DNA of 5,276 nt, from the NCBI GenBank assembly GCA_035946955.1, contig DASYYE010000095.1, positions 1 through 5,276 on the forward strand, in the 5' to 3' direction. The translations under genes and the position numbers were made by a program. Origin of the DNA: DASYYE01 sp035946955 (GTDB taxonomy: Bacteria > Actinomycetota > Actinomycetes > Streptosporangiales > Streptosporangiaceae). The notes under the pieces were generated by a model. The model worked only from the letters and a program-made list of their open reading frames with translations, had not been told where the DNA came from and searched no databases. Every line of letters starts with the position of its first letter. Position 1 is the first letter of the stretch. Below are positions 1 to 5,276 of the stretch, piece after piece.

Positions 1-299
1 CGGAGCAGGAACCTCACGTCTTTGCCGGTCACCGGGCCGTTGCTCTGCCCGGTCCCGGCCGCCAGGGCGCGGGCCACCGGAACCCAGATGCCGTGACGCG
101 GCAGCCCTGGCCCCCTGCCCCACGCCAGGGCGGTAAGCAGCGCCCGCACCGCCGGGGCCCTGTCGCCCAGCTGGGACATGTCCGTTTCGAAGTCCGCGGC
201 GTCACCCGCGCGGCCTGTCACCTGCCCGGCGCGGGCTGCCCCGGCATGGACTGGCCCCGCACGGCTGCGCGCCCACGGCGCCCGCTGCCAGAGCCGCAT
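1..299 (-). pseudogene. Partial NACHT/AAA STAND-type ATPase remnant (post-ATPase helical region), runs off the left edge
   Basis: Reading leftward, this frame is open from 416 to the window edge. The possible starts are ATG at 299-297 or ATG at 179-177. The product of the right-hand part (299 to about 195) is Arg/Ala/Gly-rich and looks non-conserved. From about 191 onward it becomes protein-like: FETDMSQLGDRAPAVRALL, then ALAWGRGPGLP and IWVPVARALA, ending at DVRFLL at the edge. From memory, this LLTALAWxxGPGLPxxxxWxPVARAL pattern is typical of the helical segment after the P-loop NTPase domain in large actinobacterial NACHT/AAA proteins, which often end in WD40 repeats. No Walker A or B precedes it within the window, so the N-terminal part is missing. 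I infer a truncated or decayed gene. It could instead be a short gene with an unusual start that continues left. Third positions are mostly G/C, which supports past or present coding. The family call is recollection, not a search. Confidence 0.45.
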
Positions 300-465
300 T
301 GAAGCCCCCACGGAACAGTGCCCTGCACAGGGACGGTGTCAGCGTCCGCGTCCCTTGCGGATCGCTGCCCTCCATCCCTGCCAGCCCACGCTCCCCAGCG
401 AGATACGACCAACCTGTCATGCTTCGGCACTGTTTGTACAGACTGCGGGCAGTATGGATGCACGC

Positions 466-487
466 CCTGGGCCAAGTCGTGCCCAGG
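466..487 (+). promoter_or_regulatory. Perfect 7-bp inverted repeat upstream of dtd
   Basis: CCTGGGC (466-472) and GCCCAGG (481-487) are exact reverse complements separated by 8 bases. The repeat ends 20 bases before the GTG start of dtd and 8 bases before its Shine-Dalgarno-like AGGA. In the transcript it could form a short GC-rich stem in the leader. In DNA it could be a dyad operator. Both roles are inferred, and a 7-bp GC repeat can occur by chance in DNA of this composition. Confidence 0.3.
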
Positions 488-495
488 TGATGGTA

Positions 496-501
496 GGAAC
501 G
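496..501 (+). promoter_or_regulatory. Ribosome binding site deciding the dtd start
   Basis: AGGAAC at 496-501 contains AGGA with 8 bases between it and the GTG at 508. This supports 508 as the start over the in-frame ATG at 490, which lies upstream of this motif, and over far-upstream in-frame GTG codons. The family N-terminus (M/V-R-A-V-V-Q-R-V) also begins exactly at 508. Confidence 0.6.
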
Positions 502-507
502 GGATCT

Positions 508-933
508 GTGCGAGCTGTCGTGCAGCGGGTCAGCCAGGCCAGTGTGACCGTGGACGGGCAAGTGGTGGCCGCTATTGATGAGCCCGGTCTGGTCGTTCTG
601 GTCGGGGTCACCCATCAGGACAGCCCCGGCACTGCCGCGAAGCTGGCGGCCAAGCTGTGGGGGCTGCGCATCCTGGAGGGTGAGAAGTCCTGCTCCGATG
701 TGGCAGCGCCGTTGCTGGTCATCAGCCAGTTCACGCTCTACGCCGACACGCGGAAGGGGCGTCGGCCGTCCTGGCTGGCCGCTGCCCCCGGGCCGGTCGC
801 CGAGCCGCTCGTGGACGCCGTGGTTTCGTCCCTGCGCGGGCTGGGGGCTCGCGTGGCTACCGGTGTCTTCGGCGCCCACATGGAGGTCAGCCTGACCAAC
901 GATGGCCCCATCACCATCATCCTGGAGCTGTGA
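508..933 (+). CDS. dtd: D-aminoacyl-tRNA deacylase (DTD)
   Basis: This 141-residue cytoplasmic enzyme hydrolyses the ester bond of D-aminoacyl-tRNAs mischarged with residues such as D-Tyr, and also clears glycyl-tRNA(Ala). It frees tRNA and keeps D-amino acids out of translation. Family members work as homodimers. The sequence shows the start VRAVVQRVSQASVTVDG, the catalytic-pocket motif SQFTLY at residues 73-78, RKGRRPS at 82-88, and the C-terminal TNDGP at 130-134. The last holds the Gly-cisPro pair (G133-P134) that enforces chiral selection across the dimer. Length matches the family (about 140-150). The loop between LRIL and SQFTLY (EGEKSCSDVAAP) is about five residues shorter than in E. 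coli DTD and, from memory, matches the Streptomyces form. GTG 508 was chosen from its ribosome binding site and the family N-terminus; ATG 490 would add six residues. It appears intact and is followed after 26 bp by the acetyltransferase. Confidence 0.95.
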   Translation: MRAVVQRVSQASVTVDGQVVAAIDEPGLVVLVGVTHQDSPGTAAKLAAKLWGLRILEGEKSCSDVAAPLLVISQFTLYADTRKGRRPSWLAAAPGPVAEPLVDAVVSSLRGLGARVATGVFGAHMEVSLTNDGPITIILEL

Positions 934-959
934 CGGATCCCACTCGGTAGCGTGCTTTT

Positions 960-1862
960 GTGCGAGCCTACGAATTCAGCGGCGATGCTGACCTGCGCAG
1001 GATGCAGGAACTGGCCCAGGACGCCTGGTCGCTGGCGGGGCCAGACGTGGCCCACCACGTCGGTGGGATGGCATGGTCACACTCCCACGTCACAGGGCGC
1101 GACCACACGATGCGACGGCATCTGTGGGAAGACGGTGGCCGGGTCGCCGCGTGGGCCTGGCTGTACCTGCCCGGATCGCTTGAGTGGCAGGTCGACCCGC
1201 GCCGCCCGGAGTTGCTGGATGCCGTGCTGGATTGGTTTGAGCATGCCGCCCACGGTGAACAGCTGACGACGTCAGTGCTGGAATCCGACTTGGCGGGGAC
1301 CGAGATCCTGCGGTCGCGCGGGTACCGGAAGGACTCGGCGGCACCATATTTCGCCTACATGCTGCGCGACCTGAAGGAGGTGGGGGAACCCGCGGTGCCG
1401 CCCGGCTACCGGGTGCGGGCGGTCGCTGAGGGTGATGCCGCGCAGCGCCTTGCCGTGCACCAGGCCGCCTGGGAGTCGACGCGGGTCTCGGCTGAGAGCT
1501 ACCAGGCGTTGCGCCGCACCTGGCCCTACCGGCAAGACCTCGATTGCGTGGCCGAAACACCCGCCGGGGCTTTCGCCGCCTCGGCGCTTGTATGGCTGGA
1601 CCCACGGAACCTGGTGGGAGAGGTGGAGCCGGTCGGCACCGATCCCGCCTTCCGCAGGCAGGGACTCGGCCGGGCGGTGAACCTGTTCGCGCTGCAGCAG
1701 CTACGCGAGGCAGGGGCCAGCCAGGCCATCGTCTTGTGCCGCGGCGACGCCGCCTACCCCATCCCCAAACTCCTCTACGAGTCGGTCGGATTCGAGCAGT
1801 ACAACCGCAATTACATCTACACTCGCCCATTAGCGCGCCGACGCAGAGACGAGATCAGATGA
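960..1862 (+). CDS. GNAT-family N-acetyltransferase (tandem-domain type)
   Basis: The product is a 300-residue soluble protein predicted to transfer an acetyl group from acetyl-CoA to an amine; the substrate is unknown. The C-terminal half is a clear GNAT domain. VEPVGTDPAFRRQGLGRA (222-239) contains the acetyl-CoA pyrophosphate-binding loop R-R-Q-G-L-G-R-A (232-239), followed by an Ala/Leu-rich helix. It ends in the GNAT motif B-like segment AYPIPKLLYESVGF (265-278). The N-terminal half (about 1-138) looks like a degenerate GNAT fold without a clear CoA loop, giving the double-GNAT layout shared in outline with mycothiol synthase. Residues 60-80 (WAWLYLPGSLEWQVDP) fit the strands of that fold. 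The GTG at 960 matches the family start (RAYEFSGxxDLRRMQELAQ), although only a weak GGTAG (946-950) precedes it. Codon 291 is TTA, rare in such genomes. The stop overlaps the regulator start (ATGA), implying co-expression. An antibiotic-inactivating or metabolite-modifying role is possible but not shown. Confidence 0.88.
   Translation: MRAYEFSGDADLRRMQELAQDAWSLAGPDVAHHVGGMAWSHSHVTGRDHTMRRHLWEDGGRVAAWAWLYLPGSLEWQVDPRRPELLDAVLDWFEHAAHGEQLTTSVLESDLAGTEILRSRGYRKDSAAPYFAYMLRDLKEVGEPAVPPGYRVRAVAEGDAAQRLAVHQAAWESTRVSAESYQALRRTWPYRQDLDCVAETPAGAFAASALVWLDPRNLVGEVEPVGTDPAFRRQGLGRAVNLFALQQLREAGASQAIVLCRGDAAYPIPKLLYESVGFEQYNRNYIYTRPLARRRRDEIR
1859..1862 (+). promoter_or_regulatory. ATGA stop/start overlap: translational coupling of acetyltransferase and regulator
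   Basis: The regulator's ATG (1859-1861) overlaps the acetyltransferase's TGA (1860-1862). Upstream there is only a weak purine stretch (GAG at 1851-1853, five bases before the ATG). Such overlaps usually allow a terminating ribosome to restart, which ties regulator synthesis to translation of the upstream gene. The open frame of the regulator extends upstream to 1544, but that part overlaps acetyltransferase coding sequence and its product shows no domain, so 1859 is the preferred start. Confidence 0.75.
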
Positions 1863-4282
1863 GTTCCGCGCGTACGCGACACGACGCCGGCACGGCACAG
1901 CCTGCGGCGCGGGGGTCCAGCCCCGACCGCACGCCCGCCGAAGTACCCGGCCTGCCCGACGCGCTCCCCGTCCCGCTGTCTTCCTTTGTCGGCCGCGAGA
2001 CCGAGATCACTGCGCTGGCTCCCCTGCTCGCCTCCGCCCGGCTGGTGACGCTGGCCGGCCCCGGCGGCGCGGGGAAGAGCAGGCTGGCGATGGAGGCCGT
2101 GCGCCGCATGGTTGCCGGGACCGGCGATATCAGGGTCGTCTTCGCTGCGATGGACACGATCAGCGATGAAGCGCTGGTTGCCGGACGGGTAGCGACCGCA
2201 CTCGGCATCCGCGACGAGCCGGGCGTGCCTGCCGTTGATGCCATCGTGCGCGCGCTCGCCAGCCAGCGCGCCCTGCTCGTCCTCGACGCCGCCGAGCACG
2301 TCCGCACCGGGGTGGCTGAACTGGCGGCGCGGGTGCTCGCCGAAGTGCCCACAGCGAAGATCGTGACCACCAGCCGCTGGGTCCTCGGCATACCGGGGGA
2401 GCAGGTATGGCCGGTGCCCGTGCTCACGTGCCCGGCGCCGGGGGCATCGGTCAGCGAGATCGCTGACAGCGACGCGGTCAGGCTGTTCGCGGTCCGCGCG
2501 GCAGAACGGCTTCCTGGGTTCGAGGTCACCCCCGAGATCGCCGGCCGCGTGGCCGAGTTGTGCCGTCAGCTCGAGGGCCTGCCACTGGCGATCGAACTTG
2601 CCGCCGGGTGGGTCGGGACGTTGTCGGTCGGCGAACTGCTCGACCACAAGTTCGACCTGATCGGTGGCGCACAGGCCGTCGGCGACCGGCGTGCCCGCAC
2701 GCTGCGGAGCGTCGCGGAGTCGAGCAGCGCCATGCTCGGCGAGCAGGAGCAGACCCTGCTGCGCCAGCTCTCGGTGTTCGCTGGCTGGTTCACACTCGCC
2801 GACGCCGCCGCCGTCGCCGAAGGATGCCCGCAGCCCCCGGCCGTCCCATTGCGCCGCCTGGTCGATTCGTCCTGGCTGGCCACCAGGCTGGACGGCGACC
2901 GCACCGCCTACCGGATGCTGGATACCCTGCGCGAGTACGCGGCGGACCAACTGGGGGCGGCGGGCGGTACCGCCGCCGCCAAGGCCCGCCACGCGCGCCA
3001 CTTCGCCGGCCTGGCACGGACCAGCGAAGGTGCGCTGGCGGGCGCGCGGCGGGCGGAGTGGGTGACCGTGATGCAGCGGGCCACCGCCGACTTGGACGCG
3101 ACCCTCGAGTGGGCTCAGTCATCCGATGTCGCGGCAGGCCTGGAGATGAGCGCGGCACTGTGGCGATGGTGGCTCACCACGGGCAGGATCGCCCAGGGGC
3201 GGCACTGGCTCGCCTCGTTCCTCTCCCGCGCGGAGGCCGCCGCCGGTCCGCAGGCTCCGCCCAGCACCCCTCTGGCGAGAGCCTGGTGCGCGGCAGCGCT
3301 GCTGGCCGCGGAGAGCGGTGACTACCGGGTGGCGCTCGAGCAGGCCAGCCGGGCGCTGCGGGCCTCGAGGCTGCTAGGTGACGTACAGCAGGCGTCCGCG
3401 GCCGCCACCGTGCTTGGCTCAGCGCACCGCTACCTGGGCGAGCACACCGAGGCCAGGCGCCACCTGGAACAGGCGCTGGCCTACCGTCGCCAGGTCGGCG
3501 AAGAGACGGGAATCGTCGCCGCACTCAACAACCTGGGCCTGGCCGCGATCGATGAACGTGACTACGGCCAGGCGGCGCGGCTGTTCGAGGAGGCGCTCTC
3601 GGTCAAGCGCAAGCTCCACGCCGACCCCAGGAGCCTCGCGCTCGGCCTCGCCAACCTCGGAGATGTCCTGGTCAAGACCGACCAGCGCGCCCGGGCCGCA
3701 ACGGTACTCGCCGAAGCCGCCGAGGTGGCCGCGGACCTCTCCGACGTGCAGCTCCACGGCACGATCGCCTGCAACCAGGGAGACCTCGCCACCGCGAAGT
3801 CGGACTTCGCCGCCGCCGCCGGTCACTACCAGCGGGCGCTTGAATGTTTCCGGGCGGGCGGCAACGTACATGACATCGTGCTGGCGCTATGCGGCCTGGG
3901 TGTCGCCACGCACCGGCTCGGGCAGCCGGGCCGGGCGGCCAGGCTGCTGCACGAAGCGGAGACCCTGGTGACCGGCAGCGGGAACAGTCAGCGGCTGCCG
4001 GAGGTCCGGGCCGCGTTCGCCGCCGTCAGCGGCTCCACCCCGGCCGCCGCCCCGCCGGATGCGCTCACCGCGCGCCAGGCGGAGATCCTCGGGCTGCTGG
4101 CGGCCGGGCTGAGCAACAAGGCCATCGCCCAAAAGCTGCACCTGCAGGTCAGCACCGTGGAGCGGCATCTGGCCACCATCTACCGCAACCTGGGGTTCAC
4201 CAACCGGGCGCAGGCGACCAGGTACGCGATCCAGCAAGGCCTGCTGCCCGGCCCGGCGCACGAACCTGTCGGCTCTGAGTGA
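1859..4282 (+). CDS. LuxR-family transcriptional regulator with STAND ATPase and TPR domains
   Basis: This 807-residue cytoplasmic regulator has a low-complexity leader (1-35), then LPVPLSSFVGRE and the Walker A GPGGAGKS (67-74). The Walker B-like LLVLDAAEHV spans 139-148, TTSR 170-173, and the GLPLAIELAA block 240-249 that marks AP-ATPase/NB-ARC-type STAND modules. A winged-helix-like region follows (about 275-365). About 475-705 are helical repeats resembling TPRs, including ALNNLGLAAIDERDYGQAA (555-573) and ALGLANLGDVL (594-604). The C-terminus carries a LuxR/GerE helix-turn-helix, LTARQAEILGLLAAGLSNKA (736-755) continuing through STVERHLATIYRNLGFTNRA (765-784), which binds DNA. Known relatives use nucleotide binding and TPR-mediated sensing to switch activity; the ligand and targets here are unknown. 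The Walker B asparagine seen in many relatives (LDNCEH) is alanine (A144). Its start overlaps the acetyltransferase stop, making that gene or its substrate a candidate partner. No truncation is visible. Confidence 0.92.
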   Translation: MSSARTRHDAGTAQPAARGSSPDRTPAEVPGLPDALPVPLSSFVGRETEITALAPLLASARLVTLAGPGGAGKSRLAMEAVRRMVAGTGDIRVVFAAMDTISDEALVAGRVATALGIRDEPGVPAVDAIVRALASQRALLVLDAAEHVRTGVAELAARVLAEVPTAKIVTTSRWVLGIPGEQVWPVPVLTCPAPGASVSEIADSDAVRLFAVRAAERLPGFEVTPEIAGRVAELCRQLEGLPLAIELAAGWVGTLSVGELLDHKFDLIGGAQAVGDRRARTLRSVAESSSAMLGEQEQTLLRQLSVFAGWFTLADAAAVAEGCPQPPAVPLRRLVDSSWLATRLDGDRTAYRMLDTLREYAADQLGAAGGTAAAKARHARHFAGLARTSEGALAGARRAEWVTVMQRATADLDATLEWAQSSDVAAGLEMSAALWRWWLTTGRIAQGRHWLASFLSRAEAAAGPQAPPSTPLARAWCAAALLAAESGDYRVALEQASRALRASRLLGDVQQASAAATVLGSAHRYLGEHTEARRHLEQALAYRRQVGEETGIVAALNNLGLAAIDERDYGQAARLFEEALSVKRKLHADPRSLALGLANLGDVLVKTDQRARAATVLAEAAEVAADLSDVQLHGTIACNQGDLATAKSDFAAAAGHYQRALECFRAGGNVHDIVLALCGLGVATHRLGQPGRAARLLHEAETLVTGSGNSQRLPEVRAAFAAVSGSTPAAAPPDALTARQAEILGLLAAGLSNKAIAQKLHLQVSTVERHLATIYRNLGFTNRAQATRYAIQQGLLPGPAHEPVGSE

Positions 4283-4309
4283 CCATCCGGACCCGGTACC
4301 GCGGCTTCC

Positions 4310-4343
4310 TGTTTTCCCGCTCACGCACGATTACATGTTTTCC
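4310..4343 (+). repeat. Direct repeat TGTTTTCC in the gap before the lipoprotein gene
   Basis: TGTTTTCC occurs at 4310-4317 and again at 4336-4343, a 26-base period, in the 148-bp gap between the regulator and the lipoprotein gene. These are among the few AT-rich stretches in the window. Start-to-start spacing is about two and a half helical turns, so the copies would not lie on the same DNA face. They might be part of a promoter or operator, but a chance 8-mer repeat is plausible. I found no convincing hairpin-plus-T-run terminator in this gap. Confidence 0.25.
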
Positions 4344-4413
4344 TGGATTCGCGCCGCTTGGGCACCGGGTTACGGTCGCTGCCCGGGGCGGGTCATGGTG
4401 GCCCGCCGGTCTC

Positions 4414-4420
4414 AGGAAGG
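4414..4420 (+). promoter_or_regulatory. Ribosome binding site deciding the lipoprotein start
   Basis: AGGAAGG at 4414-4420 lies 10 bases before ATG 4431. It favours this start over the in-frame ATG 4395, where the only purine-rich run (GGGGCGGG) sits almost against the codon, and over ATG 4461, which has no purine-rich motif upstream. Confidence 0.5.
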
Positions 4421-4430
4421 CGCAATCGTC

Positions 4431-5276
4431 ATGGCCGGGTTTCACTTCCGCCGGTTCCCGATGCCTGGCAGGGCATACCCCAGCTTCTCAACGCGTGCGG
4501 TGGCCTGCCTGGCCGTCATGCTGCTTGCGGTGATGGCGGCAGGGTGCGGGATCGTGAGCGGCTCGCACACGGGGGGGCAGACTGCAGGGCCGTCAGCCTG
4601 GCAGCTCACCCTGAACCAGGTCCACCCTGACGGCACCGTTGGGGTGGCCACCGCGCTCAGCGCGTTCACATTGGCGATCGGGGCCGTACCGGGCGCGCGG
4701 CCGGTGGCTGGGCCATCCCAGCCGATCCCGTCGGGGACGCTCGCGGTGCAGTGGGTGCTCGGCCACTGGGGCCAGCTCAGCATGCCCCAGCGCAGGGCGG
4801 TCCTCACCGATCTCGGGGTGTCAGCACGGCTCGCCTCCAGCCGGTCCAGCGGGGGCCCGGCTGGCGGCCAGCCTGCAGTTCTCGACGCCATGGTGACCAG
4901 TGCGTCCCCGGCAGGGCCAGCGGCTGGACAGCCGCAGGACCCGAACATCCCATGCCTGACCGCGGACTCGCCGGGAGCCGCCCCCTACCGGGCGGAGGCG
5001 GCTGGCATTGAGCATGAGATCGCCGGGATGACCGGTGGGGGGCCGTTCAGCCAGGAGGTCTACTTCACCGTCAACTCGCGTCAGCTCGAGGGCAAGTCGC
5101 TGATGTACACCTACGGATGCAGCGGGTCCCAGGTGACCCAGAGCGGGGCTGTGAGCGGCTGCACTGTCCACATCAACCCGAGTGTCGTGAACGGGCACTT
5201 CTCAGCAGCCGACGTGCATGACTTCCTCATCCACGAGCTGATGCACTGCTATCTGTTCACTCATCTCGGCACCGAC
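4431..5276 (+). CDS. Putative secreted lipoprotein with HExxH zinc-metallopeptidase motif (partial, 3' end outside window)
   Basis: The visible 282 residues begin with a lipoprotein signal: an Arg-containing n-region (1-22), a hydrophobic core AVACLAVMLLAVMAAG (23-38) and Cys39 in the lipobox-like MAAGC. Alanine at -3 is less common than leucine. The protein is therefore predicted to be exported and lipid-anchored on the outer face of the membrane. A Gly/Ser/Pro-rich linker follows. Residues 56-134 look folded (SGTLAVQWVLGHWGQLSMPQ at 101-120). A second low-complexity stretch (135-172) precedes a domain from about 173. Near the end is HELMH (268-272), matching the HExxH motif in which two His bind zinc and Glu activates water. 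The third zinc ligand would lie beyond the window. Cys175, 230, 244 and 273 could form disulfides after export. Peptidase activity is inferred from one motif only, and I do not recognise the family. It follows the regulator on the same strand after 148 bp, so it may have its own promoter. Confidence 0.75.
   Translation, partial: MAGFHFRRFPMPGRAYPSFSTRAVACLAVMLLAVMAAGCGIVSGSHTGGQTAGPSAWQLTLNQVHPDGTVGVATALSAFTLAIGAVPGARPVAGPSQPIPSGTLAVQWVLGHWGQLSMPQRRAVLTDLGVSARLASSRSSGGPAGGQPAVLDAMVTSASPAGPAAGQPQDPNIPCLTADSPGAAPYRAEAAGIEHEIAGMTGGGPFSQEVYFTVNSRQLEGKSLMYTYGCSGSQVTQSGAVSGCTVHINPSVVNGHFSAADVHDFLIHELMHCYLFTHLGTD

Larger units (their letters stand above)
300..507. other. Divergent intergenic region without a convincing gene
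   Basis: Both strands contain open frames here, but their products are Arg/Pro/Gly/Cys-rich and show no recognisable domain, as expected for shadow frames in GC-rich DNA. The stretch separates the leftward ATPase remnant from rightward dtd, so it should hold the dtd promoter. No good -35/-10 pair stands out. The least GC-rich part lies around 401-460 (with TTTGTACA at 433-440 and AGTATGGAT at 451-459) and is the most plausible promoter zone, but the spacing of these elements is poor. The only clear structure is the inverted repeat at 466-487. Confidence 0.5.

Noticed and set aside
178..507. In-frame N-terminal extension of dtd up to a GTG at 178 (251-residue reading).
   Set aside because: The extra 110 residues are Pro/Arg/Cys-rich with no domain. 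The family N-terminus and a ribosome binding site both point to 508.
1090..1830. Minus-strand open frame of 246 residues opposite the acetyltransferase.
   Set aside because: The product is extremely Arg/Pro-rich, typical of an antisense shadow frame, while the opposite strand encodes a conserved GNAT protein.
1544..1858. N-terminal extension of the regulator reading upstream to 1544.
   Set aside because: It overlaps the conserved GNAT domain in another frame. Its product is Arg/Gly-rich without a domain, and the ATG at 1859 gives the expected regulator start.
1817..3001. Long minus-strand open frame of 394 residues opposite the regulator.
   Set aside because: It is a mirror frame of GC-rich coding DNA, Arg/Gly/Ala-rich with no recognisable domain. 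The plus strand has full STAND ATPase motifs.
4291..4370. ACCCGGT (4291-4297) and ACCGGGT (4364-4370) as a terminator or operator dyad.
   Set aside because: The arms are only 7 bp and 66 bases apart, with no T-run. Chance is likely in GC-rich DNA.
4348..4376. Possible promoter for the lipoprotein gene with a -10-like TACGGT at 4371-4376.
   Set aside because: The hexamer at the proper distance upstream (TTCGCG) is a poor -35 match, so it cannot be supported.
4571..4577. Run of seven G shortly after the lipobox codon, as a phase-variation tract.
   Set aside because: Seven G is short for slip-strand switching and common in DNA this GC-rich. The frame continues intact through it.
4442..4948. 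Minus-strand open frame of 168 residues opposite the lipoprotein gene.
   Set aside because: No domain or signal is visible. The plus strand has a signal peptide, a lipobox and HELMH in one continuous frame.

Overview
The window is very GC-rich, with strong G/C bias at third codon positions, GTG starts and purine-rich ribosome binding sites. These point to a high-GC actinomycete (Streptomyces, Streptosporangiales or Frankia-like). The genus cannot be fixed from the sequence alone.

Layout from left to right. (1) Positions 1 to about 200, reading leftward out of the window, encode a short stretch that resembles the post-ATPase helical region of the large actinobacterial NACHT/AAA-type STAND ATPases. 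No P-loop lies upstream of it, so it looks like a 5'-eroded remnant or an oddly started gene. (2) About 200-507 has no convincing gene. It holds a perfect 7-bp inverted repeat just before the next gene. (3) A tight rightward cluster follows: dtd (D-aminoacyl-tRNA deacylase, 508-933), then after 26 bp a 300-residue tandem GNAT acetyltransferase (960-1862), whose stop codon overlaps (ATGA) the start of an 807-residue ATPase-TPR-LuxR transcriptional regulator (1859-4282). (4) A 148-bp gap leads to a rightward gene (from 4431, cut by the window end) for a secreted lipoprotein with an HExxH zinc-metallopeptidase motif.

How the genes fit together: dtd is a housekeeping translation-quality gene. The acetyltransferase and the LuxR-type regulator are probably co-transcribed and translationally coupled, and may form a functional pair. 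A TTA leucine codon, the only one I found in frame in the window, lies ten codons before that coupling point. If the host uses bldA-type control, this could make the regulator depend indirectly on the rare tRNA. The lipoprotein peptidase may be a target or just a neighbour. I see no mobile element, tRNA, rRNA or CRISPR array, and no clear novel multi-gene system. Most of the region is ordinary actinobacterial chromosome.
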